A stretch of DNA of 64,000 nucleotides from an uncultured Aeromonadales bacterium (GTDB lineage: Bacteria; Pseudomonadota; Gammaproteobacteria; Enterobacterales; Succinivibrionaceae). Position 1 is the stretch's first letter, and every line of letters begins with the position of its first letter. The stretch spans positions 155,463 through 219,462 of the forward strand of contig CACZLZ010000005.1 of assembly GCA_902782145.1 (NCBI GenBank). The letters are read 5' to 3'. Shown here piece by piece: positions 18,531 through 25,364 of the stretch. The notes below the pieces were generated by a model. That model was not told the DNA's origin, searched no databases, and saw nothing but the letters and a program-made list of their open reading frames with translations. The position numbers were made by a program, and so were the translations under genes.

Positions 18531-18680
18531 AGTTTGCCTTCAGTGTCTGTGATCCAGTCCCGTTATTTAAGTGCGGCTGATGATAGCACAGGTGGACTTA
18601 CTGCCGGAGCAGAGGGTGGCTTTGTTCAGGATGTTGTATTTTGTTATTTCCCCTCGGTCCATTGGCATCTTGGTTTGTGA

Positions 18681-18860
18681 GTGAGGCTCCTTCCAGTGGG
18701 AAGGCTGAGGGCCGAAGTGTTCGGCGGAGAGTCAGGAAGTCCACCCGGTGAGACTTTCCCGCCAGGGTTACGCCGATGACATCGAGCCCAGGGATAGGGT
18801 CCTGGTGCAGCGTGGCTTTCTGATTAGGGGAACGAAGGATGGGCTGGGCTACTGGTGAGA
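18681..18860 (+). ncRNA. Strongly structured RNA candidate, HEARO / omega-RNA-like
   Basis: No convincing gene covers this 180-base stretch, yet it is dense in nested pairing: CCTTCC/GGAAGG (18689-18694 with 18699-18704), GCCGAA/TTCGGC (18711-18716 with 18720-18725), and a long arm GGCGG + GGAAGTC + CACC (18723-18746) against GGTG + GACTT(T)CC + CGCC (18747-18763). CCAGG/CCTGG pairs near 18789-18805, and a closing pair GGCTC (18685-18689) with GAGCC (18784-18788). The order of hairpins and the GTGA directly before it recall HEARO, the RNA of IscB systems. That family assignment is from memory and was not tested. No IscB gene is adjacent, so it would be a stand-alone copy. Strand chosen from the similarity, not from a promoter. 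Confidence 0.5.
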
Positions 18861-19035
18861 GAAAACTTTGTGAAGTCAGCGGACAGCAGTGCAGAGATCC
18901 AAAGCTACTTGCTGCAACCTGACACAGCGTCCACAGATGAGGAGACCGGGAACGCCAAGCGTCCCGGTCTCCAGCTCAGTTCCCCCATTCCGGCATATCC
19001 GGAAGGAAGGGATGATTCTGGGATCATCCGGTCAT
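18861..19035. other. short intergenic stretch, no gene seen
   Basis: Only a poor short reading frame (18855-19055) without ribosome binding site runs through here. Contains a short G/C palindrome region around 18940-18975 (GAGACCGGGA ... TCCCGGTCTC), which could terminate transcription of the minus-strand gene to the right. Confidence 0.4.
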
Positions 19036-19782
19036 TTACTGGAAATGTCCTTTGACCAGGTAAAGTCTCAGACGATCGTTGCCCTGGCTGTCAGCCTCAG
19101 TGGTGATCTTGGCCAAATGGCGGATTTCCGAATGAGTGATGGGTGCACAGTTCAGATTGGGATCGAAGTCTGCCGTGGAGGTTTTCTTCCACCATTTGTC
19201 TGACAGATTGCCCATGCTGTCTATATTCAATCTGGCGTCGCTGAACCTTTCGTCTCCAGAATTTGGAATTTTCTTTATCTTGCTGGCGTCAGTCTTTCCC
19301 CTGAAGTCGGAGATCTGAAACATCACAGGGGTCTTTTCCTGCCGGAAGAAGTCAAGACCGATCTTGGAGGTCTGCCGGAAGAATGCGGTGTTCAGCACCG
19401 TGTTGAAGAGACTGTGGAGGGAGGATCCGGAACCCTGTTCCTCTCTGTCCTGCTCAACAACATGTATATCTTCGGGAAAGTTCTTGCTCATGAATTCCTT
19501 AAGGGCTGCCGCCTTTTCCTCTGTGGTCTGCTTTGAGCCTATCTCTGTCACATATTTCTTAAGGAGGCCGGCCAGTTTCTCAACGTCACCGGGAACAATG
19601 CTGGCACCGTGGCCGAGATTCTTCATGACAAATTTCTGCAGTGCCTTGTCCGGATTTTTGGCAAACTCATGCGCCCAGCCGGTCTTTTTCAGGTCCCTGG
19701 CATTGCCGGGCATGGTCAGGTAGTTATAAAGCTTACCGATGATATCGACCCGGTCAGCGTTTTTGGTCAGGAATGCCCCCAT
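19036..19782 (-). CDS. Hypothetical protein, probably the 3' part of a frameshifted gene
   Basis: 248 residues, starting MGAFLTKNADRVDIIGKLYN. I do not recognise a family. It is Lys/Glu-rich, has no signal peptide and no membrane segment. A different minus-strand frame just upstream reads MDNEALTEMQQKYPIDKLQK (from 19841) and then runs out within 25 bases of this start, at an AAATGGGGG run. The two frames join naturally if one base is lost or gained there, so this looks like one gene split by a frameshift or a sequence error. No good ribosome binding site stands before 19782, which supports that view. Composition matches the neighbouring effector-type gene at 25365 more than housekeeping genes, but a link is speculative. 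Confidence 0.5.
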   Translation of the reverse strand: MGAFLTKNADRVDIIGKLYNYLTMPGNARDLKKTGWAHEFAKNPDKALQKFVMKNLGHGASIVPGDVEKLAGLLKKYVTEIGSKQTTEEKAAALKEFMSKNFPEDIHVVEQDREEQGSGSSLHSLFNTVLNTAFFRQTSKIGLDFFRQEKTPVMFQISDFRGKTDASKIKKIPNSGDERFSDARLNIDSMGNLSDKWWKKTSTADFDPNLNCAPITHSEIRHLAKITTEADSQGNDRLRLYLVKGHFQ

Positions 19783-20291
19783 TTCTGAAGCTTATCGATG
19801 GGATACTTCTGCTGCATCTCGGTCAGGGCTTCGTTGTCCATTTTATGCTGGGGATCTTTGGAATTAGCCAATTCATGAAAAACATGGCATTTCCAGAGGC
19901 TGTGGCACCCCATAATTGTACAGTAAAAGTGCAGGCTTAACATGTTGATCATGCTAGCAGAACAGAACATAGCCGGCTTTCCGGCCAGGCCCCTGGCTGC
20001 CTGATGAGCAGCCTGTGACTGGCAGGGATCGGCCAGAATGGCACTTGCCTGGGGGTATCTGGTTTTGGCCGCATCCCCGGGCTTGGGCTGTCTTCGGAGA
20101 ATTCCCGCTGCATGGTCCTGCCTGGGGGAACGGCACTGGGCATCCCATGTCAACATCTGAGCTGTTCAGTTATTTCCCTTTCCACTTCACCTTCCATTTC
20201 CATTTCCATCTCCATCTCTGTTCCCATCTCCACCACATGAACCACACTACATGACACATGAAACCACACCACATGAAATGACATCGCACCG

Positions 20292-20318
20292 CATCACATC
20301 ACATCACATCACATCATA
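20292..20318. repeat. pentanucleotide microsatellite (CATCA)n
   Basis: About five tandem CATCA/ATCAC units within a longer C/A-rich simple-sequence tract (20165-20320). No gene covers it. Confidence 0.75.
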
Positions 20319-20463
20319 TCCCCAGCCTGAGCCCTCATCACTTGTGTCCGCTGCATTTGCCTGTCAGCGCCATGGCCATCAGTTCGCCCCAGCAATGCGT
20401 CCAGGTGCTGCTGCTGACAGCGAAGCTTGACTGCCGGTGTCTTCTTTGTGGCCACATTGATGG

Positions 20464-20507
20464 TTTACTGCCTGCTGTGGCGGTTTGCTGCCCGGCAGTA
20501 AACCGGA
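20464..20507. repeat. 11-bp inverted repeat
   Basis: GGTTTACTGCC and GGCAGTAAACC face each other across about 21 bases upstream of the proline tRNA promoter. No T tract follows, so terminator function is doubtful. Confidence 0.45.
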
Positions 20508-20542
20508 TACGAGGGCTTACTCACAAAATTTCTTCAAAATGC

Positions 20543-20570
20543 TTGACGCTGTTCTGGGTATCCATATAAT
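20543..20570 (+). promoter_or_regulatory. promoter of the proline tRNA cluster
   Basis: TTGACG (20543-20548), 16 bases, TATAAT (20565-20570), about 30 bases before the first tRNA. A near-consensus sigma-70 promoter. Confidence 0.8.
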
Positions 20571-20599
20571 TACACACGACAGCGCAAGATTGTCGGTGT

Positions 20600-20676
20600 C
20601 GGTGATTAGCACAGCCCGGTAGTGCACCTGGTTCGGGATCAGGGGGTCGCAGGTTCGAATCCTACATCACCGACCA
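20600..20676 (+). tRNA. tRNA-Pro (CGG)
   Basis: 77 bases with encoded CCA. Acceptor CGGTGAT pairs with ATCACCG, T arm GCAGG-TTCGAAT-CCTAC, anticodon stem CCTGG/TCAGG with loop TTCGGGA, giving anticodon CGG. First of three nearly identical tandem copies. Confidence 0.95.
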
Positions 20677-20682
20677 TCAGAT

Positions 20683-20759
20683 CGGTGATTAGCACAGCCC
20701 GGTAGTGCACCTGGTTTGGGACCAGGGGGTCGCAGGTTCGAATCCTACATCACCGACCA
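20683..20759 (+). tRNA. tRNA-Pro (TGG)
   Basis: 77 bases, encoded CCA, same body as its neighbours. Anticodon loop TTTGGGA gives TGG; the stem is fully paired (CCTGG/CCAGG), unlike the G-T pair of the other two copies. Starts six bases after the previous tRNA, so it is processed from the same transcript. Confidence 0.95.
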
Positions 20760-20776
20760 GAAAAATTTGCCAGAGT

Positions 20777-20853
20777 CGGTGATTAGCACAGCCCGGTAGT
20801 GCACCTGGTTAGGGATCAGGAGGTCGCAGGTTCGAATCCTACATCACCGACCA
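20777..20853 (+). tRNA. tRNA-Pro with anticodon AGG
   Basis: 77 bases, encoded CCA. The anticodon loop reads TTAGGGA, so the anticodon is AGG where gammaproteobacteria normally have GGG. The rest matches copies one and two apart from one variable-loop base. A34 in a proline tRNA would need inosine formation or direct reading of CCN. A T-rich run after 20855 may end transcription. Confidence 0.9.
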
Positions 20854-21445
20854 TTCCTCTTTCTTCTTGTCTTTTTCAGTTCCTTAAATTTCTGCTTTCC
20901 CGCATCTCTTGTTTTTCACTTCAACTTGTTCATGGTTGAACTGGAATGGTTTTGTTCCCCCTGTGTTGCTGTAACGGTGTTCTTGGTAACCGCTCACTGG
21001 GCTTTGGGCATGTGCGTCTGCGGTGCTGGCTGATGCTGTCATCCAGGCACTGCGGTCATCGGAACTCCCTGCTGTCAGGTTTATGAGTAGCAGATGGATC
21101 AGGCTGATCAGAGGGCGGTTACTGGGTTATGGGACCTGCCCTGGAGCGGGCGCAGATCCTGCCGCTCTCCGGCAGATCAGGAGCGTATCGTCAGGCCAGG
21201 ATTATGCTTCGGTTAAGCACAGTGCAGTACAGTACGGTACAGTACAGGGTGATGCATCAGGCTAAGATGAGCATGAGCCGGTGGCCTGATCAGCGTCTGC
21301 TGTTCAGGATCTGTTTCCTTGGCGATCATGTGTCCCGGGGATTTGCAGATCAAGATCAAGGAGAGGGAGCATCTGCTCCCCTGGGAACTTTTGGGGAACC
21401 TTGTTGTCTCAATAGGGTGATTTCTTTTTTTGCATGGGAATTTCA
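20854..21445. other. intergenic region with AGTAC microsatellite, no gene seen
   Basis: Nothing with a ribosome binding site or a protein-like composition. 21225-21246 holds about four CAGTA units. T-rich stretch 20855-20880 follows the tRNA cluster. Confidence 0.5.
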
Positions 21446-22135
21446 ATGAGAACTCTCGCTTTAAAAACCGCGCTGATCGCTTCCTTGGCGGCTCTGCCGC
21501 TGCTTTCACTGACCGGCTGCACCTATAACTATGATGATCAGAACCGCCGTGTCATGGAGGAGGGAACCACTTACGATGTGATCTATGCCCGGATCATCAG
21601 TGCCACTCCGGTGACTATCCGGGAGGAGAAGTATGATTCTGACACTGCCACGGCGGCCGGCGTTGTGGGCGGTGCGGTTTTGGGATCGGTGGTGGGCTAC
21701 AACACCAATCACCACCACTATCATGGCTACCATCACGGCCATCACTACCATGGAACCAGGGGATCCTCCACGGGAGCACTGGTTGGAGGTCTTGTGGGCG
21801 CCGGTCTGGGTCTGCTGGTGGGTGAGGCGGTGAAGTCGGCCAACAACGTCCGCGGTCTGAGGCTGAACCTCCTGACCTCCAACAATGAGAACTTCTCCGT
21901 GGATGTCCCGGAGAACCGTGAGTTCCATTCCGGCGGCTATGTCCAGGTGAACATGACCAAATCCGGTTACACCCAGGTTGTTCCCATTTCAAGAGAAGGC
22001 TATGACATGGGAGTCAAGGGCGGTACCGCCACCTCTCTGGACACCTGGGCCGAGGAGCATGAAACCTACCTCAGGGAGAACGGCGTCCGTCCCCAGCCCT
22101 CTTCCTCAGACACCATTGACTATGATGATTACTGA
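21446..22135 (+). CDS. Glycine-zipper outer membrane lipoprotein (SlyB/PcP-like) with His-rich insert
   Basis: 229 residues from the second ATG (21446), preceded by GGGAA; an ATG at 21434 lacks a ribosome binding site. A signal peptide ends in the lipobox LTGC (Cys ~25). Later comes a Gly-zipper of the SlyB/Rickettsia 17-kDa type, AAGVVGGAVLGSVVGY and GALVGGLVGAGLGLLVGEAV (~70-125). The zipper halves are separated by a His/Tyr-rich loop, HHHYHGYHHGHHYHG, which is unusual and could bind metal. The C-terminal part is a small beta domain (LNLLTSNNENFSVDV) and ends in a Ser/Asp-rich tail. SlyB-like lipoproteins sit in the outer membrane and help envelope stability. A hairpin downstream (22182-22213) may end the transcript. 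Confidence 0.83.
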   Translation: MRTLALKTALIASLAALPLLSLTGCTYNYDDQNRRVMEEGTTYDVIYARIISATPVTIREEKYDSDTATAAGVVGGAVLGSVVGYNTNHHHYHGYHHGHHYHGTRGSSTGALVGGLVGAGLGLLVGEAVKSANNVRGLRLNLLTSNNENFSVDVPENREFHSGGYVQVNMTKSGYTQVVPISREGYDMGVKGGTATSLDTWAEEHETYLRENGVRPQPSSSDTIDYDDY

Positions 22136-22144
22136 GTGACCTCT

Positions 22145-22164
22145 CCGGGAACACCGTTTCCCGG
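22145..22164 (+). terminator. hairpin after the lipoprotein gene
   Basis: CCGGGAA and TTCCCGG pair across a six-base loop ten bases after the stop. No T run, so weak alone. Confidence 0.4.
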
Positions 22165-22181
22165 TGACAGAACTCCTGATG

Positions 22182-22213
22182 AAGGCAGATCTGGGCTTCC
22201 CTGGATCTGCCTT
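22182..22213 (+). terminator. probable terminator of the lipoprotein gene
   Basis: AAGGCAGATC pairs perfectly with GATCTGCCTT across 12 bases, followed by TTG. Works in either direction. Confidence 0.5.
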
Positions 22214-22510
22214 TGCCGTTTACGGGGCAGAAATGCGGACTGACCTGGCTGAGGCGGCGGCGGTTGTGGTTGACAGCAGCCCAGAGCCGGCAGGGCAGTT
22301 CACAGTTAATGGCAGACGGCGGGCAGGGTTGAGGCTGGCCGGGATCATGGCAGGGTGCATGATCTGTCAGAAAGGCTCCGGTCACCAAACATGCCATGCC
22401 AGCCGGATCGGGTCTGGCTCAAAGTGATCCTCCGGGGCAGTGCACCCGGCCAGATCCGGTTTTTCTGGGCAGACTTCAGCCGCCTGAAAAGCGGATCTGA
22501 AAAATTTATT

Positions 22511-22539
22511 TGACGCATACGGCAAAAATTATTACTATA
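22511..22539 (+). promoter_or_regulatory. promoter of the Arg-His-Leu tRNA cluster
   Basis: TTGACG (22511-22516), 17 bases, TACTAT (22534-22539), about 40 bases before tRNA-Arg. Confidence 0.72.
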
Positions 22540-22580
22540 CACACGTCGCCTGGCCTTACGGGTTCCGGTGAATGGTCTGT

Positions 22581-22657
22581 GTGCCCTTAGCTCAGCTGGA
22601 TAGAGCAACTGCCTTCTAAGCAGTAGGTCACAGGTTCGAATCCTGTAGGGCACGCCA
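22581..22657 (+). tRNA. tRNA-Arg (TCT)
   Basis: 77 bases with CCA. GTGCCCT pairs with AGGGCAC; anticodon loop CTTCTAA gives TCT; T loop TTCGAAT. Very close to the E. coli argX-region/arginine TCT type body. First of a three-tRNA operon. Confidence 0.95.
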
Positions 22658-22670
22658 AACAGTCTGGCAT

Positions 22671-22747
22671 GGTGAGAGTAGCTCAGTTGGCAGAGTCCCG
22701 GATTGTGATTCCGGTTGTCGTGGGTTCGAGCCCCATCTCTCACCCCA
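22671..22747 (+). tRNA. tRNA-His (GTG)
   Basis: 77 bases with CCA. Extra G at the 5' end paired with C before CCA, as expected for histidine tRNA. Anticodon loop TTGTGAT gives GTG. Confidence 0.95.
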
Positions 22748-22752
22748 TTTTT

Positions 22753-22835
22753 GCGGAAGTGGCGAAACTGGTATACGCGCCAGATTTAGGTTCTGGTGCT
22801 TCGGCGTAAGGGTTCGAGTCCCTTCTTCCGCACCA
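22753..22835 (+). tRNA. tRNA-Leu (TAG)
   Basis: 83 bases with CCA and a long variable arm. GCGGAAG pairs with CTTCCGC; loop TTTAGGT in stem CCAGA/TCTGG gives TAG. Arg-His-Leu order equals the E. coli argX-hisR-leuT order, but the proline gene of that operon is elsewhere here. Confidence 0.95.
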
Positions 22836-23916
22836 TCTGCATCAAAATTTCCCCTTTTCCCCTGATTTTTCTCCTTTTGACCGGTAATTCGGGTTCATTC
22901 TGCTCATCTTCCGGATCGCAACTTGGGTTTGATCTGGATCTGAACCGGGATCTAATTCGGAACTGAGTTGGAGTTGGAGTTGGAGATCTTAAAGCTTGGT
23001 GATCCTGCCTTCTTGATGGCTTTCTCCTTTTCCTGTTCCCTGATCCTTGATCTTTTGCTCTCCAACTCTCATGCCGGCTACTCTCTCTGGTCTGTCGGAC
23101 ATTCACCGAGTCTGGGAGATGCCCTGATGGTCTGTAGACTGCTCTGATGGTCTGTCTGGCTGCCTCGTCTTGACCATCGGTCTTCAGGGATTGCCCCCAT
23201 GACTGTGGGGACTGCGGTCACCGCCCTGCCTCCCATAGTTACACACCGGGCACATTTCACCGGGATCCTTCCTGTTATAATCCCCTGCAGAGGGGGAGGG
23301 CCCAGTTGGGAGCGCTCCAGTGGGGGAGCGCAAGTGGGGAAGTGTCCCAGTGGGGGTGGAGAACCCCAGTGGGGGAGAGCCCGGCACTGTCACGGTTCCT
23401 CCATGGCTGCCCTGATGCTGTCGTCGCTGTCCTTCTTTGCTATGACACAGGGCCATCAGTTGCTGTTCAGCCCTGACTGAAGCAGTGCTGCTGATCTCCC
23501 TGGCGTTGTGCACCTGGTTGTCGTGACCTTCTGTCACTGCCGGTTCCAGAGAAGTGCTACTTGCCATTGCTGTTTCCGGCGATGTGCCGCTTTGAAACAG
23601 ATGCGGGCAGTCCGGCAGTCCGGGTGGCGATCAGTGCCATGCTGCCCCGCCCTTGGGCTTTCCGGCATTTAAGCATTGGACGCATAGGGACTGTACGCAC
23701 CGGAGCCCGGAGCAGGATACCCGATGGATCCGCTCCATCTGCTTTTCCCGATCATACTGTCAATTGCGCTGTTGTTTGTGCTGTTGTCCGTATATTATTG
23801 TTGCACTTAATCTGCTTATAGTAAGTAGATAAAGTGTGAGTACTGTTCTGTGCGCGCTTCAGATGTCTGCTTCTGATGACACGCTGACTGCTGTGCATGC
23901 TCTGTGAGGCTTTACC
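22836..23916. other. long intergenic region with short repeats, no gene seen
   Basis: No frame has a convincing start and composition. Includes (GAGTTG)n-type repeats at 22965-22985, a duplicated TGATGGTCTGT at 23123-23153, and the CCAGTGGGGG repeat block at 23301-23382. Confidence 0.55.
23301..23382. repeat. CCAGTGGGGG repeat block
   Basis: Four to five degenerate copies of CCAGTGGGGG(A/T)G spaced 13-20 bases apart in noncoding DNA. Strongly strand-asymmetric G runs; could form G-quadruplexes on the plus strand. Confidence 0.65.
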
Positions 23917-24327
23917 ATGAGACTACTGACCGCTGCCGCCGGCATTGCTGCCATGCTTGCCGGATTTTCTGCTTCTGCTGCCGTTCCCGGGGAGTTTGCC
24001 GGCACGTGGACCAATCCCTGGAACCATTCCCTGACCATCACTAAGGACGGGGATGGTTTTCAGATCCGCACCTATTCTCCCCAGGGAGCCACATCCTATG
24101 AGGAGTGCCTAGTTTCCGCCACCTACAACCGGGACAAGATGCGCCTGGATCCGGCCCGGCAGATGAAGTGCACCACCTTCAACTATCCGGACAACGGAGG
24201 TGATCCCCAGCCGGCGGGCACCTCCATGCGGGATCTGGACTGCTACTACACCATCACCGGCGGTCAGCTGGTGCGGCACGAGATGAACTGCGAACAGGAC
24301 TGCGAGTCCGCCTACGATCTGAACTGA
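23917..24327 (+). CDS. Small exported protein, function unknown
   Basis: 136 residues. Signal peptide MRLLTAAAGIAAMLAGFSASA with predicted cleavage before AVPGEF. The mature part starts with EFAGTWTNPWNHSLTITKDGDGF, a pattern seen in small lipocalin-like or beta-barrel domains of exported proteins (G-T-W ... L-T-I). It carries five Cys residues (ECL, MKC, DCYY, MNC, QDCE), which suggests periplasmic disulfides. I do not recognise a family with certainty. Start ATG 23917 follows a weak GAGG at 23907. Flanking intergenic regions are long, so it is probably monocistronic. Confidence 0.72.
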   Translation: MRLLTAAAGIAAMLAGFSASAAVPGEFAGTWTNPWNHSLTITKDGDGFQIRTYSPQGATSYEECLVSATYNRDKMRLDPARQMKCTTFNYPDNGGDPQPAGTSMRDLDCYYTITGGQLVRHEMNCEQDCESAYDLN

Positions 24328-24758
24328 CGCAGGCTCCCGGGATCGGCGGCTGCCCGGATCATTCGGAAGGCTTTTACGGCTGTTCAGTGCCGGACTCCAG
24401 CACCACAGCCGTCACCGAAACTTATGGCTGTCCGGTCCGGATCCTGGCACCGCTGCGGATCCACCGGTGTTGCTGACACCGATCTGATGTGGTACCGGAA
24501 ATGAGGCAGAAACTGCCGCTGCCGCCGCTGCCGAAGTCCGCGCCATCGCCGCTGCCGAGGCCCGCGCCATCGCCGCTGCTGAAGGTGAAGATGAAATGCT
24601 GAAGCCGAAGCAGTAACTGTAGCAGTTGATCCTGTTGTTGCCGAAGCGCTGCCGGAACCAGATCTGAACCCTCTGCGCCAGCTCCGTTCCCGGCGCACAT
24701 CCTGTCCCAGAAAAAAGCTCCTCCGGGGTTTTAACCTTTTCCCTTTGCAAACGTTGTT
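24328..24758. other. low-complexity intergenic region
   Basis: Contains GCCGCTGCC-type repeats (24515-24600). A short plus-strand frame here reads Ala/Glu-rich (AEVRAIAAAEARAIAAAEGE) but has no start codon with a ribosome binding site. Confidence 0.45.
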
Positions 24759-24801
24759 ATGCCAGAAGGGCTGGCATGACAGTTCTATCAAAAGTCTGTC
24801 A
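24759..24801. promoter_or_regulatory. two inverted repeats upstream of the type III chaperone gene
   Basis: ATGCCAG/CTGGCAT (24759-24777) and TGACAG/CTGTCA (24777-24801) abut each other directly before the chaperone ribosome binding site. Candidate operators or a leader hairpin; no consensus promoter was found with them. Confidence 0.45.
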
Positions 24802-24814
24802 GTGAGGAATGAAC

Positions 24815-25300
24815 ATGAGTCTGAGCAACGCCAAAATGCTGATGCGGGATCTGGCCAAGAGTCTGGGCACAGACGGAGATGTGCTGGGCGATGACGGCCT
24901 GTGCACCATCACCGTGGGGGAGAAATGGATCCCTCCTGTGCATATCTGCTATCTGGATCCGGACAATTCTATGCTGTTCTTCGCTGAAATCGGACTGCTG
25001 ACATCTGATCGTGAACTGGAGATCCTGCGGGAGCTGATGCACCGCCAATATCTTTTTTCCGCTACCAACGGGGTCACCACGTCCCTGTCCGGGGATCGGA
25101 ATGCGCTCACGGTGCAGTTCAAGTTTTCCCTCGCTGATCTCACTGCTCAGGATCTGGGGCAGTATCTGAATGACTTTGTGGGTGAAGTTGCCCGGGTGAA
25201 GATCCTGGTGTGCGGCAGGAAGCCGGAGGATGATGCCTCCGGCAGTGACGCTGCCGGTGAAGTGGATCATGCGCTTAGCGGACTGGCCCTGAACGTCTGA
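24815..25300 (+). CDS. CesT-family type III secretion chaperone
   Basis: 161 residues from ATG 24815, eight bases after GAGG; the ATG at 24809 sits too close to it. The opening MSLSNAKMLMRDLAKSLG followed by DDGLCTITVGEKWIPPVHICYLDPDNSMLFFAEIGLL is the alpha-beta-beta pattern of class I chaperones of the CesT/Tir family. They are small acidic proteins that hold a type III effector for secretion. A helix follows (EILRELMHRQYLFSATNGVTTSLS), then LTVQFKFSLADLTAQDLGQYLNDFVGEVARVKIL, again typical of the family. The acidic C terminus is slightly long. The next gene, 64 bases downstream, encodes a protease with a disordered N terminus, the expected partner. Implies a type III secretion system elsewhere in the genome. 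Confidence 0.75.
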   Translation: MSLSNAKMLMRDLAKSLGTDGDVLGDDGLCTITVGEKWIPPVHICYLDPDNSMLFFAEIGLLTSDRELEILRELMHRQYLFSATNGVTTSLSGDRNALTVQFKFSLADLTAQDLGQYLNDFVGEVARVKILVCGRKPEDDASGSDAAGEVDHALSGLALNV

Positions 25301-25364
25301 GCTGAGGCTGCGCTGGATCAGGTGCGGACTGGACTGGCAATGATAACAAGTTTGGAGGTGTTGT

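Noticed and set aside
18600..18860. group II intron remnant
   Set aside because: No reverse transcriptase, no domain V-like hairpin with AGC triad was seen; HEARO-like layout fits better.
23301..23382. CRISPR-like spaced repeats
   Set aside because: Units are only about 10 bases, degenerate, with irregular 10-20-base spacing, and no cas gene is present.
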